From: Erythrocercus mccallii
Lineage: Eukaryota; Chordata; Aves; Passeriformes; Dicruridae
Direction of reading: 5' to 3'
DNA: 64,000 bases
Assembly: GCA_013397435.1 (NCBI GenBank)
Contig: VZRG01002285.1
Coordinates: 26,175-90,174, forward strand
Shown here: positions 37,421 through 52,400 of the stretch, in pieces
How positions within the stretch are numbered: position 1 is the stretch's first letter
Layout: each line of letters opens with the position of its first letter
Notes under the pieces: generated by a model
Told to the model about the DNA's origin: nothing
Seen by the model: only the letters and a program-made list of their open reading frames with translations
The model's database searches: none
Program-made: the position numbers and the translations under genes

Positions 37421-40400
37421 ATGATTATGATGACTGATGTCACTGCAGCCCCCAGATTGGGGTCAACTGCCACCACTCCAGCTGTGGCTCCTAACTTCTC
37501 CTGGATGCCAGAGGATGGCAGCCCCACAGCTGTGGAGCAGCCAATATTCCTCATGACCACTGCTGCTCAGGCTATCTCAGGTTTCTTTGTATGGACAGCT
37601 TTGCTCATCACCTGCCATCAGGTAAAATTCTGTCACTTGACTTCTCATCTTTTTGTTTTCCCCCAGTGAAGGAACAGACCGTTTCCATAGTGTGAATGGA
37701 GAGGAAGCACACTCTTTAAAACATTTGTAAAACATTTGGCTATCTCTTGAAACTTTGCAGGAAGGTGTGTTATCTCAAGCTGTCATTTCACAGGTCTTTA
37801 GCTGAATCTTGCCATTTTTTAAATTCTGTCAGCTGTTAGCTAAAATATCCAAGTCGTCTCTTGTTTGACATTTCTCCTTTGATCTTCTGTGCCAGTGGAT
37901 TCCACAGGCTGAATTCTGCTGTGGAAAGGAGTAGCAGGAAAGGTTTCATTTTAATTTTTTCCCCTCCCCTCTCTCTGGGGCAGGTGTCCTGGGAGCCAGA
38001 ATAAGTCAAACCCTGCATTCTGTTCTGTACCTCTCTTTCATGCATTTGTCGTGTGAACTGAAAAATACAGTGGGGAAACACAAGCCCTGTTATTTATCAT
38101 GCCGTGTTTTGTACCTGTTTGATTGTAGATTCCAGAATGATGACTAGAATCTAGAACAGTACAGCCTATTGATAGAGTACAGGGGCTAGTGAAGGTAAAA
38201 AATGGATTAGTCACAGATGAATAAGAGTAACACCTGCAGTTTCACCAGCTTGGGTAACAATTACAAGTGCCATGGATCCTCCTCTCAAGTTGATCACCTG
38301 CTGAGGGTAGGAAGAAATTTTCCTCTGCAGTATAACATTGCACAGTTAGGCATTAATGCCCTCCTCTGAAGAAGTGATGGAGGTCGGTTCCAGAGAGACA
38401 CTGCTGATTGAAACATGCTGTTGTCCTCTTACATGACAGCAGTTCCTGTGCTCTCCTAGGCACAGGGATCACAGGGCTCTTTTGACATCCCAAGGGCAAA
38501 GCTTGGAGTCATCCGAACTATGGTGTCAGCTGTCTCTGTGCTAGATGAGATGCGTCACTGGGATTGTCGCAAGGCAAAAATATCTCTAAGGTTTGTTAGC
38601 CTGTTTTCAACCTGTTCTGCTCAGGAAATGAGCTTTTTCTGAGCTTCTCATGGGTTAAGAAGAGGAATTGGAAGTATTTTTGAGCCCTTTAGTTGATTTT
38701 GACCAGCGAGGGACAAGTAACAGACAGCTGGGGAGACACCCTTTCCCTGACAGTGGAAAGATGAAATTGTCAGTCTGTTTGTTTAGTCTCTGGAGAATCC
38801 TCACAGCACCCCAAAATGCAGGGTGAAGCTTCAGATGAATGATTCAGGCAACAGAATCAGTCACTGGTGAGGCACATATGTAATCAGCTGGCTGTTACTA
38901 ATTCCAGCAGCTGGGGCAGCAGCTCAGTGAGAATTGCTGTACAGAGGCCTTGCCTCTCCCGACTCCATGGTCAAGAGAGTGTACCCACAAATCGTGCTGA
39001 AGCTCTACCCATGTTATTAGGGCATTACAGGGTTTTGCTCATCTTCAGGGTGTGCTTGTGGTCAGTACCTTTTCAGGGAGGTGAGTATTCTGTAAAAAAG
39101 CATCTTAGGTGTGGGATTTAATCATGGCTAAGGAACTGTATGAGTGGTGGGAGTGGATAGGGTGGGGATGCTCTGCTCCCCCCAGCCAGTGACTTAGAGG
39201 GATTGGCATGTGTGCAGTCAGACCGAACAAACTGTGTGGCTCCTTTGAGCACAGTGCATGGGCTCAGTGTTCCCTTGATGACTGACCCTTTGTAGCTGTG
39301 CTGTCACCCATGTGCAGAATGACACCTTTTCAGCAGACGGGCTGTGGCTTATCAGCTTTGGCATGTGTTGTAAAGGGCTCTCTTAGGTTGTTTCAGGTGA
39401 AAGTCTAGAAAGCTTCCAAAACAGCCAATAAGAGGGAGTGTTCCCAATAAGTGTGTGCTTAAGTGTGCACACCTTCCCTTTCCAGAGCAAAGCAGCCTGC
39501 AGTGTTATGAATCTTAGGTACTTAAAAAAGGATAGCAGGAATGTAGGACTGATGACTGGCAAAAAAAGATATGAACAAAAAGAATGTGGGCAAGGTGATG
39601 GAAAAATAAATCAATTCCCTATAAGAAACTAGATTAGGAATGCCTCCGTTTTCTCTTCCCTCTCCTTTCCCTCTCTGCAAACGAAGGGTTGCTATATCAA
39701 TGCCGTATGATAACAAGGATTTATCTTTTCTTTTATGTTCATCACCTTGAGGCTGCTGAAGGCAATCGAGAGGTGATTTACTGAGTGTGTTTTTCCTGGC
39801 GCAATTGACTCTCCAGTTCTACTTCCTCCTCTCTGCTCCATGTACCACTGATCCTGGTCTCCTCTCTCTGTCTCTCAGATCTACATGCATCTCCGCTGCT
39901 ATAGCTGCCCAAATGAACAGCGCTACATCGTTCGGATCCTCTTCATTGTGCCCATTTATGCCTTTGACTCATGGCTCAGTCTCCTGTTCTTCACCAACGA
40001 CCAGTACTATGTTTACTTCGGCACAGTGCGGGACTGCTATGAAGGTAAGGAGCGGTCAATCAGAAGATGGTCAGGGAAGATGTCTCTGCCCTGAGAGAAC
40101 TTTATTTCTGTTTGAGAATATGGAGGGAGCACTGCTGTCCCTTAATGAATGGTGTGCCTAACTGGATGACCATGGCTTGCTTAGTGACTGAAAATCATAG
40201 AATGATAGGAAGGTTTGTCACAGACTGGACCTTTAAAGATCATCTAGTGCAGCACCCCTGCCATGGGTTGGGACATCTTTCACTAGATCAGGTTGCTCAA
40301 AGCCCTGTCCAACTTGACTGTCGCCCTCACTGGCCTCTGAGCATGAGCCTTCCCTCCAGGATTCTGTAGAGACTAAGTTTATGGTTTTCTGAGATCCTTT

Positions 40401-43400
40401 GCTTCAGGAAGATAAAGCCAAAAAATCTGATGGTATCTCAGTGTTAAAAAGTGAAGTATTGCTTAGCTCCTGTCTCTTTTAACAGCACTTAGGAGCCAGA
40501 CATGTGCTTTGTCCTGTGTTCCTGGTGCAGCTTGTTAGCAATGTATTCTTCTGGTCCCATCCTGTGGCCACTTGTGTGCTTGCACAGGGTAGCATAGTGG
40601 CTACAGGCTGGGGCTGGTGAAGTGTAAAGTGCTTTGGAGTCCTGGAGAAGAGAGAGTGCCATTTTCAGGATGAGCACCTGCTTGGTTTTGGTTATCTGCT
40701 GCAGTGATGTAATACCACTAGCACTGTATATGAGGGAAATGGTTACTTTCCTGTAAATGCTATTGTAGCTTCTCTCCTGGTCTCGTCCTGAAAGAAGCCT
40801 CTGCCCATTCAGTGCTCTACCAGCATCTTTTTGAGGACAATTTATCACCATACCCTCATTAAATGCTAAATCATTGGTGCAGTTGTTTTGGTGAGATCTG
40901 CATTGCAGAGAGTTGCCCCTGGCCATGAGAACAAGTTAATCAGCTGAAGGGACTAGCAGGCCTTCCTTCATGTCCACAACAATACTCTAGATGCAGCAGC
41001 AGATGGCAAACACACGCATGTGATGCAAGAAAGCATCTTTGTTTGGGCCTGGGTTTTTTTCTTTCCCTGCCCTATGCGTGTGTATAGGTCTAGCAGGAAG
41101 CCTACTGCTCTCCTAGCAACAGCCACTATCCCTCTGCTTCTTTTGCTCTGGGAGTTTGCAAACATTTGAGCATCTGCTCAGGAGGCTGCCCATATTCCAG
41201 AGTTCACCTCGGCATGTTGACATGTGTGAGAAAACTACAAGTGGAGGTGAAAACACCTTTGGAAAGCAGATTCTCTTCCTCACTTTTTCTGGGGTGTTAT
41301 ATATATATCATAAGAATAATTCGTGCCAAATGTTTTATAATGAATGTAATACACTCTGACCTTGCACAATGTAAAAATAACTGAACTGAAACATGTATCT
41401 TGTGAGACAAAACCAAAGGCTATTTTGGGGGATTGTAAAACTCCTGTAGAGAAAAACTTCATTTACATCTGAAGACTAGGTAGAGAGCAGCACACTTGAG
41501 AGGATGGCCCTGGCCAACGACTCTTCCTCACACCTGGTCCTCCCTACCAATAAAAATAAATTCATCAACAGGACATTCTTCTGCATTGTTGGCTTCTGGG
41601 AAAGTAGATCAAAATATTCATGTCTTCTGGGAAAGCTTTTCAACGAGACTGGAGACCAGTATTTGTCCACTATGAATATATCTACACAACAAGAATATGA
41701 ATATATCTACACAAGAAGACATTGTTTTCTACTGCAGCCCAAGCCCAGGGCTATCTACAGGGTATAAGAACTGGAATCCCCAAGAGCAAGATGTGAGCAG
41801 AGAAAGGGATGGCGAGTTAGACGTTTGTTTCTCTATTCACCAGTGTTGATACCCGGGCTCGGCACTTTGTTTGTGGCTTTTTCTGAATTACTTTGTTATC
41901 AGTAGATTCCTTTTTATATAAATTTAATTCAGCTGATTTGTCTGTAACATGGGGATTGCTTCAAAACAACCTTTTTGTCCTTTTCCCTCTCTTGCCATCC
42001 ACCTTCTTTATTTTTTTGAAAGGTTTTACATTGCGAAGTCGTGTTATAAATGAACAGCCAATTTAATTAACAAAATAATTTATTGAAAAATTAGCACAGT
42101 ATAATATTGAGAAAGCCACAAGTGAAGTCAATACTGAGCCCGGGGTTGGTATCGGGTGAACCATGGACCTGGCTGTCGCCTGCACCAAGGGCCCCCTCTG
42201 GTTCACAAATTCAGTCTCTGCACGGCTTCCTTTTATACAGTTTCTGAGTTGATGAGTGAATCAAACCATATTTCTTTAGTTCTCTTGTCTTGGAAATGAG
42301 TTCAAGCATCTTCTTTGTTTCCACTGCCAGTGTTGAGTGCGGCTTCTGGCGTTGAGTGCGGCTTCCGAGAAAGGTACAGCTGCTTGATGAGATTTCTCAG
42401 AACTGGGTATTGGGATGTATGTCCTGGGCATCCAGATTCATGTCCGCCGTTACTATAGATAAGATTAGTATCAGTGCTCAGTGTTGAGCCCAGATGGGCA
42501 ATGATGGCCCATCTCTTCTCTTGCCGCCCTGCATTGTGTCGTGAATGGTAGCTCGTCCTTTGCCAAAGGCGAGGACATTCCATGTAGGCTGAGACAGCAG
42601 CTGCAGGGGCAGCTGGAGGCTGAGAGTTTTGGAGATTCTTGTATTTAATACATACATGATACACAAATTATTGTACAACATATATAACAGTGGGCTGTTA
42701 GGGAGTGGTTGAAGAAGACTCTACTTACAAGTTTTGAAAACTCTCCTAAGCCATTTATGGACTGTATTTTGTAGTGTGTGTTAGGAGGAGCCTGTTCTGG
42801 TGTTAGTCTTTCATGTGACTGCTTCTGTGCAAACCAAGGTGTCAGAAACACTGACACAAGTAGGGTTTGTTTGGGGTTTTGTTGTTATGTTGATATCATA
42901 AATACCATCTAATGAGAATGGGAGAAGAGTTCCTTGCTGGTGTGATGAGCTTTGCTAGTTAGTACTTCTTTTGGGGATGAATGGACAGATATTTCTCTGT
43001 TTTGTTTTGTTTTCTTCCTCTGATGTGTCTCTTCCCTAGTGCTTGGGGAATGGGCAGTTGGTATTGTAAACCACATCAGAGGGAGGGGGTCACTGGAGGC
43101 CAATAGGAAAAGCTCAGCTTTTTTTCCTCTGGGTGCTGGGAGCTGTCAGCTAAGTTGCAGGAAAATTGAAGGCAAAAGGGGTTACCACATATACTTAAAT
43201 AAGTTTTCCGTGGTTGGTGTTTTCTGTCCTAATTAAAGCTTTGGCAAAATCATTGCTGTGTGAGCTTCATTTAATAATAAGGATTACAGATGAAATAACA
43301 ATATCCCAATGTTATAGGTGAACTTATAATGTAATTCGTGTTATGTTATTTTATAGTAATATTTAGTTTGATTGTAGGAAAAGTAGCTTTTTGTAGAAGT

Positions 43401-46400
43401 TAAGTTTCTTTCCAGGAAAATTCAGCAGCAAGGAGATGGCTTGGGTGCGGCCCACCGGCAGCACTGATAAGAAACAATCACCCAAACCTCCCTGAGATTA
43501 GGCGCTAATGGGTGGCTAGAAGGAGGACAAAAGACAGGAGCTTCATCAACGACCGTAAGGACTCAGCCATTAACCTCATTGTCCAACTCCAAGCACAGCA
43601 ATAACCAGACAAAAGCAGACTCTACTCAGAACCAGGACCCACCCCGGCAGGCTTCCAGCCACATTGTCCAACTACAGATGACTTCATCCGCAGCAAGAGA
43701 AACCTATTCTCTCCATTGTACACCTTCGCCCCAGTCTATGAAAACCAGTATAAGACCACCTCGCAGAACACGTCTTCGTGGACGCAGAGGCAGTGTTGTT
43801 TTGACACAGGTCCTGCAACACCAGGAGCCGATCCTTGGGTTTGGGATTAGTTGGCACATTTTTTTCTATTTTCCAAATTCTTCCGAAATTTGTAAGTAAT
43901 TGTAAATAAACTTTTTGGTTTTTTTATTAAAATCGGATTGGCGATTTTTCATTTATAACACCAATTACATACATTGAAGCATGTATACCACTGGCTTTTA
44001 TGTGCCATAGCAGTCTTGCCAGCTAGACACATCTACAAGCCATAAGTACAATGTTTTGATTCTATAAGTGTTTTGGGGAGTGTGGAATATCTCTTTGCCA
44101 GGGCATACTTTGGATGCTTATAGAAGAATTTGTCTGACTTTGGAAGATCATTCATGTGGAAAAATTGACCTCAAGTCTAATAACTGCCTGCTTGGGGAGA
44201 TCAGCTTCTCAGTGTTGTACATTATTAGGTTTCTGTTCTTACTTTAAAGTTCCTTGAGACTGCTGTTTCTATCCCAAATATTTGGGGCAGAAAGCAGGAT
44301 TTGGGTGTTGTCGTTCCAGGGAATGTCCAGATGCAGGTGACCATAGAATATAATGTTGCAAGGATCATCTGGTCTGTCATTTTGCCTCAGGGCTGTCTGT
44401 TACAAATGCAGAAGTACAGTCCTTGACCTAAAAAAATCTCACAACTTTGAGGGTCCAATTATAACAAGTCAAGAAAGTGCCAAACAGGGTATATACAAGC
44501 TCATTTCAGGCACATTTAAGCAAGTTTGGATCCCATGGAAAGGAGATGCATCTATAGTTGTGGGAAACTGTAGTGGGGCAGAGTGTTAGTGGTGAGGCTG
44601 TTTGTCATCTGCACCAGATTGCTGGGGAAGGTGGAAAAGAGGTGGCCTAAAGAGAAGTTTATTCAGCACACAAGAAATTTCAACTTTTTGAGAAAATGAA
44701 GCACAGAGCCTGTTTTGCAAAAGTCCCCACAAGACATGAAAACAGTTTCACTGATTGTTATAAACTGTTTCTCCAACTCTTATGTCTATAGTCTGGTTAC
44801 CTGACAGAGACAAACTGTGTTCATCAACTAAAAGGTTAAATACAGGAGATAACATAAGGCTGATGGATCAAAGATACGTCTTCCAGATTATTTAGTGCCA
44901 GTGTAATTTCCTGGAATAATGCAAAGGAACCCTATAAAGTATGGCATCTTACAGATGCCAAATAAAACAGTTTTAAATGGTTCTGTGACCCTTTTGGCAT
45001 GAGTCATGGAACTGGCCTGGGACCTTGGCCAAACTCCGATTCAGTCTTGTGACTGCTGAAGTAGGATGATAAATGCAGTGAAAATCTGGAGTGCTTTGAA
45101 GGGAAAGGTGCTGCATAAGCAGTCCCTGCTAATGTTTCGTCAGTTGCCTGTACTCTTGGTCCTTGCACCTATTTTGAAGTTGGTTGTCATTTTACTGTGA
45201 TTGATGTCTTTGCAGCCTTTGTAATATACAACTTTCTCAGCCTGTGCTATGAGTACTTGGGAGGGGAGAGCTCCATCATGTCTGAGATCAGAGGGAAACC
45301 AATTGAGTGAGTATTTATTGTGCTTACAGCATGACACTGTCCTCCTTCTGTGCCCATTTACTATTTCTCTATCCCTGTCCTGAAAAACTGTGTCAGGTGG
45401 CAAATGTCTCTTGGAGCTGGGCAGTGTGGGTGATGATGATTTACTAGTACCTTGCTCTGAGACAGATCAGGCTGATCACATCCTCTTAGGCAAGCTGGAC
45501 TGATTCACAGTTTTTCTGGACACCTGCCTATTCCTTTGTTTATTTTCTTACTCCCTTCTCCTTTAAATCTTTTCCGTCTTCAGTTGATTGTGTGTGTCTC
45601 CTCTAGGATCTGTTTCTCCCTGTGCTACTCAGTGAAAGGAAAAAAAATGCAGAGTATAGTCAGGATGTTGTTGTAGACATCTCTGAAAGACTGTATGGCT
45701 GTAACTGCAGTCATTATTGGAGAAAGCACCAGTCCTGCAACTTTGCCACAGAGAGGTAGATAAAGAGGGTAGGAATCTTGCACTCTTGCAAATATTGCTT
45801 GTGAACTCCGTCATCTTGTGTTGGCTCTTTCAGGTCCAGCTGTGTGTATGGGACTTGCTGCTTGTGGGGAAAGACATACTCAATTGGATTCCTGAGATTC
45901 TGCAAACAGGTATGGGCTGGAGGGATTGGGATATTCTGCAGAAGTTAAGTGTGTGGGGGTGGCAGCGGTGTCTTTTACTGCTGAATTTCTGAGATCTTTG
46001 AGGGGGGGGCTCTAATAGCGTTTTGAGAGGCCTGCAGACTGCTGAGAAGAGGAGGTGTTTCAGGGTTGGTTTGTTTGTTAAGAATGGTTTTAACATGTTA
46101 AGAATGATTCTAACATTTTCTACTCAACCCCACATCAGAAAGGCCTTAATTTAAGACACAAGTTATCTCCTGGAACTGATGTTAATCCTAGGAAAAAACA
46201 CTTTTCCTTTCTGGATTACAGAGGTCACAGCTCTAAGAAACTGATGTCTGTGTTGTGTCGCAGACACCCCACAGTTGTGTAACAGCCTCCTGAATTCCCA
46301 GTGCTGCTGTTGTGGTTTGGAGCTGGGGAGGGGGTGGAGGTTAAGCATGACACGTTTGTAGGAGGAACCGAGTATTGCTCACCATGAGTGTCTGTCTGTG

Positions 46401-49400
46401 CTGAACTGGGTATGTCAAGGGCGGGTGAATGGGGGAGACCTAAACCTCTATACAGCCCTTGTCTGCTCATTGCAGATCAGTCACCTCTGGCTGTCAGGAA
46501 ACAGCAGGTCAATTTCAAGGCTTTGCTCACTTGCTGAAGTTAACACAGGAGATTTCTGTGGAGTTAAGCAGGTTCTTTGAAAGGGCTCAGGTCATTGTTA
46601 TTTCAGTCAGGAGGTCTAGATATCTGCCCTGGCTTCTCCTGAACATCGTGGCCCATCCTCTGTGTTTTAGCAATATGCAGGAACATCAAAAGTACAGTGC
46701 AGCCTCATGGTAATATCCAGTGTTAAGCTGTGCTGCACAAGTGGCCATTTTCAAAGGACCACTCATTTTACGTATCTGTTGTATTTGTCCCTGCCCTGTA
46801 TTTTGCCCTTACAGATTTTCTGTTTTCTTGCCTGATACTTTTCTAGTCTGAACCCAGTATGTTGCTGCAGCTGTTTCTCGTGGGTTTCATCTGGACACCC
46901 TTTGGTTGATTCACTGCATTACCTATTCTTATTGCTCCTAATGTTAACTTTTACCTTTTCAATATGTTGTAAACAAATGTAACACCCATGAAAGTGAATG
47001 AATGCTGGAGAAATAATTTCTCTTAGACTTCTTGCTTCTCGTGTCCCACAGCCTCCTGCAGTTATCACCACCTGGGTTACACGTGTCTGTGTTTGGAAAG
47101 TTTGTTCACAACAGTGAAGACTAGAAGCACACTTTGGGGAATGGGGAAGGTGTGTTTTTTCTGCTGGCCTCCACAGATGCCAGGTCATTTGGTAACTCTG
47201 TCTTTGGTAGATATTTTGCTTTTCTTTTGCTGGTATCTGGCAGCAATTTTTCTACTCATGCCTGCTCTTTCCTAACTGCTAAGTCTGCTGTGGAGGCTGT
47301 GAGGGAGATGTGTTACAAAGGGATGCTTAAATAATTCCATGCCTCTTGGCTTGAACTTAAATATTGTCTTGGTGAGAAATTGTTGATGCCAAGGTTCACT
47401 TTCTGGTACTTCTAGAATTCCAGGATTTTTGGGGAAGACCTTTCAAGGCAAACCCCTGGGAAGATTGGTGTGAAAGAGTAATAGAACCAATGGCAGTGCT
47501 GATGTGTGCAGTATCCACAGTCACAATGATCAGGAAGAGGAATGTGCTGAAAGGAACACCTTGTCCTTTTCAGCCCTGTTGTTAGCATCTCTGGCACTTC
47601 TGTTGCTTCCCATCACCACCTGCCCATTTTTGGCTCTTTCCAGTCCCTTTCATCCTGAAGGAATTTGTGTGTTATGAACATTTTTTCTTACCATCTTCAT
47701 GCTGTCCCCACCCCACCTTTTCTCAGGCAGGTGCCTGTTGTGGGTCAGTCAGTCTGCCTGTGTTGCCTGTGGACCTCCAGCGGTGTGGTGGTGTGCTGGT
47801 GTCAGTGATGTGAAATCTGAACAGCTTGTTTCCGTAAAGATGTCTTGATCAAGATTCTTTGCTGGGCCTCTGTCTGGTGACCCTCACACATGGGTCACAC
47901 ACCATCCATGTGCTTCCCATATGCTATAGCACCTTCTAGGGAAGCAGCTAAAAATAGTGCATGGTGGTTTGGATTGCAGGGAAACAGTTAAAATGTCCCC
48001 AGATCGGAAGGAGGGGAAGCTCAGAAGATGGAGTTGTTTACCAATTAGCTTGACCTTTTCCAGTTCACATATTTAAAGTGACTCACTAACTGGCATGTGC
48101 TGGGGTTTTTAATCTCCTTGAAGTCTTATGACCACTAACAAATTGTATCATATCCAAAGCAATTACTACTGTTTGGTTTTACCTTCTTTCCTCAATAGTC
48201 CTCCCCACATGCACACAGGTCAGCACCTACCCAGGCTCTTCCAGCCTCCTTCAGGGACACAGGTCACATCTCTTTAGGGAGACATTTTTAGGGCCATAAG
48301 TCTTCCCTTTTTTAAGACTTTGAAACTCAACATTGGCAGAAAGTTGGAGAATGTGGTGGCTTTGAGAGAACACTCAGTCCCAATAGGAGCAGTAGTTTAT
48401 ACAGGCAGAATGGATAGAGCTGATCCCAAGAGCCACGGAATCTTTGGGGAGATTCAGTAAAGGTCATGTGGATGACAACAGAATAGCTCTTAACTTGTGT
48501 GTGGCAACACACATTGCTGTGTTTACAAAATGCCTTAATATTGTGGCAATTGTCAAAAGTTCCTCCTCAGACAGCAGGGTACCCCTCTGATCCAGGGGAC
48601 CTTCTTGCCTAACTTTTGTGACAACTATGGACTGGAGTTTGCTTTCCTTCCCCACTGTCTCTGTGTCTGTGCTGTGGCACAGTGTGGGATTTTTTGTTTT
48701 TCATACTGTTACAGTGCATAAATGTGCTGCAGTGCAGCCTGAAACTCTGAAAGAGTGGGACTGAGCAGCTTCTAGGTAAAACTCTACAGAGAAGTTTTTC
48801 TTCCCATTCTGGACAAGTAGATAGCGCATGTACATCTTCTGAAACTCCTTCAGCTCCTTTTGGATGCTGCACTCTTCAAGCACAATTAATTAGCAAGTGC
48901 CAGAGTCAGACCTCCTGCTGGGGCTGGATTGTGTTGCAGTGCTGAGTGGTCCCAGTGGACACTACATTGTGATGCTGGTTTGGCAGCTTGTCCTCTTGCA
49001 TCACATGCCTTCTCATTCCTCCCCTCTCATTCCTGTAGGCTACCCTGCAGTTCTGTGTGGTGAAGCCCCTCATGGCGATCAGCACAGTCATCCTTCAGGC
49101 CTTTGGCAAGTACCAGGATGGTGACTTTGAGTAAGTTTGTTTATTTAGCATGCAAGATTTGGCTGCTCCTTCTCTGCCTGGCTTTGCTTATTGTCCTTGT
49201 GTGTGCTGAGCCATGAGAAAAGATGGGACTATATGGGCTGATGTGCATGAGAAAAGAAGGCAGAGGTAGCCCACTTTTAGTTTCATGTTTCTTCTACCTT
49301 GGTTTGGGGATGGAAATGGGACAGGGAGGCAGGAGGGAAACAGATTCTTGGAACTCTCTGTTGACGGTGGCAAGGGGAAAACATAATTCTGAAGTTTCAG

Positions 49401-52400
49401 GCATTCATATATATATCTTCTCTTTTCAGTGTAACCAGTGGCTACCTCTATGTGACGATTATCTACAACATCTCTGTCAGCCTGGCATTGTATGCCCTCT
49501 TCCTCTTCTACTTTGCCACACGTGAGCTGCTCAGTCCCTATAGCCCAGTCCTCAAGTTCTTCATGGTGAAGTCTGTCATCTTCCTGTCCTTCTGGCAAGG
49601 TGAGCTGCTTTTCCCTTCCCTTGGTAGGCACAAAGAGCTCTCTGCAGGGGCTCAGACGCAAGAGTTGATAGAGCAGATTTTGATTAATAGAATGTCTTTC
49701 TGTGTTCCATTTGGTTTATAGTCATTCATTGCTTTTTCTGGGAAACCTCTTTTGCTCAGTTTAATTTTTGTTTATATGTTCCTGAATCCTTATTATCCCT
49801 GTATGTGTGCATAAGAATATGTACCTGGCAAAATCAGCTGATAGGCTGAAGAGTCCTCTGTATTCCTGAAACAATCATTCAGATAAATGCAGAACATTTT
49901 ATCTGCATGCTGCCATTTTATTGATTAAAGCGGCACATCTAAAAATTTTTAGTGCTTTTTTAAGTACTCTATAAACAAAATTTTAATGGTATGTCTGTGA
50001 TATATGTGAAACAACAAGCTGGCTGGATGCAGTGTGTGCTGCCGCAGAACCACCACTGGAAGAAGGACATTCAGAATTCATACACATGAAGCAGAGGCAC
50101 AGTCGGAAAGTAGAAATTCCACCTAAGTTTAGTGCTTCTGACTAATTAGCTCTAAGCATTTCCCTGTTCAATGCCCTACTTAGGTTTACTGAGTTGCACT
50201 TCAAAGACTAATTGAGTAGGAACTTAGGTAGAATTTAGGCTGTTGGAGTACAGCTCATCCTCCCTGTTTACAGACTGTCTAGTCTGTAATAAGCTGTCTA
50301 GTTTATCATCTTGAGGCATCTGGTCACACACTTTGTCTTCTCTGAAATTCTTCAGCCACTAAGCTGTGGACAGGGAAAATCCTCTTTCTTACAGTGGTGT
50401 TTCAAAACCACTAATATGCTTAATGAAAAGTTCTGTTACTTCAGTTTTTGTTCTAGCTAATGCAAGTGCTGATGGTGCAAAATGTGGAATATGTCAAAAT
50501 TTTCTTAAGACAGGATGTTCTTTGCTGTTTGATCTTCATATGCTTTCAAATTCAATCAACAAGAGGTTTAATCTGTGAAACAGCAGCTAACAAACAAGCT
50601 CCAAAGTGATGTCCAGGTGTTAGAAAGACAAATTACTTGACAGCAGAATTGCCTTGTTAAGGTTTAGGGTTCACAAAGCTTGGGAAGAAAGATGCACCAT
50701 AGATAGTGGACGCAAAGAATGCAGAATTTACAAGCCACGAAGATATTTGGCAAAACCCCCAAGATGATAAAATAAAGACAGCTCAGCACCTGTGCTGAAT
50801 CAGCTCCAGTGGAATAAAACATAATTCTGGCAAGGGTCGATCATGGCCACTGACCCAAGGAACCACTGACTCAAAAGGAGAGAAAGACTGATCATGCAGA
50901 TTAATTAGCATGAGCAGTGAGAGGATCATTAACCAATAGAAGACAGAATACTAATTAAAAAGAGAATTAGGTAATTTTTAGCCAAGGAACATTAGTGGCT
51001 TTGTTTGCTAAAATGTATAAATAGCAAAAAGCTTTGGTAGTCACCATGCTGGCTTTGTGGATTTGCCAGCCAGCACCCCTTTCTATGCAGAGCTGTAAAT
51101 AAGCCAAATACCTTGACTCTTTGTGTGGATTGGCCTCTTGAACACTGTGTGAAAGAACCTATTTTGGGACAACACTGAACTCATAGGATTGCTTACAGAA
51201 ATATCTGACTCCTCTTACTCTTTTGGACTTGATTAAGTCCTGCAGCAGTTAGTTCCACAGTTTATGTGTCAGTTGAGAATAGAGGAGGATCAGTGTTTGA
51301 ATATTCTTTGCCTAAATGTATTTGTCACATTTTATTCTTCCGTTCTCTGTTGTGCAAGGAACCATAGGTGGGGTGTTTGTAGTCCACTCTGTTGGTAGCT
51401 CCTGTGGTGAATGGGGTTTTGTCTACGACATACAGCACAAAGAGCTATTTCCATTCTTTGCAGTTACTATGAGACCATGTTTTCTGCATATTTACATGAA
51501 CTTATTACTTTGTTTAGGGATGCTGTTGGCCATCTTGGAAAAGTGTGGTGCCATCCCCAAAATCCACTCTGCTAATGTGTCTGTGGGTGAAGGCACAGTA
51601 GCTGCTGGCTATCAAGACTTCATCATTTGTGTGGAGATGTTCTTTGCAGCCATTGCGCTGCGTCATGCCTTCACGTACAAGGTGTATGTGGACAAGAGAA
51701 TTGATGCCCAAGGTAGGAACTATGCTAGTGTGTATGGTTTGTCTCTTTGGTAGTGAGACTGGGTGAAGACTGGTCCCTCAGGCAGCCAGCACATTGATAG
51801 GACTCCCAAGCTGATAGCTTGGAAAACGCCACATCCCCTCCTGCGTGGTGTCTGAACAGATTTATTGTGCAACAGCTCTCTGGGGCAGAAACCTTGCCGG
51901 AATGTTCCCTTTTCAGTTCCCAGTACACCACCCACGACAACTTGCTGTAGACCTGAGGGCTGTAAGGTGTTGCATTGTTTCAGTGGAGTGGGTTTGTCCT
52001 TCTTCCTGTCTCCCCAAAGGGGAACTCCGTGGCTCCAGATTGTGCAACAGGCTGAAGGCAGGAGGGACAGGGCCTAAACCAGGCTCTGTTTTGAATATGG
52101 CTTGGGAAGATGAGGCTGTGCTTTGGCAATGTGTTTGTCACAGGGGAGGAGGATCTTCCGGTAATGACTTTGTGAGAGCTGGGCTGCTGTAAGGAAGATT
52201 CTTTTGGGGAAGGGGAAGATGGATGTTATCTCTGGGAAAAGGGGGTTTTGTGCCTAGTCTATGCAGTGTTTTCCAAATAAAGGAATTCCTTCCTGCTGGG
52301 GGAGATCTGTGCCAAGATGCTGGAAGACAGCAGCCCTCAAGCAGTGTCAATGTAGGTGACCCCTCCATCCCAGCCAGCCCCAGAGGTTCTGGAAGAACAG

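Noticed and set aside
43579..43899. 106-codon plus-strand ORF as a possible gene
   Set aside because: It lies entirely inside the plus-oriented LTR, spans its TATA region and has no retroviral or host protein features.
44338..44400. Possible tiny antisense CR1 remnant (CCATAGAATATAATG…ATCATCTGGTCTG)
   Set aside because: The resemblance to the CR1 terminal phrase is short and degraded; not enough to annotate.
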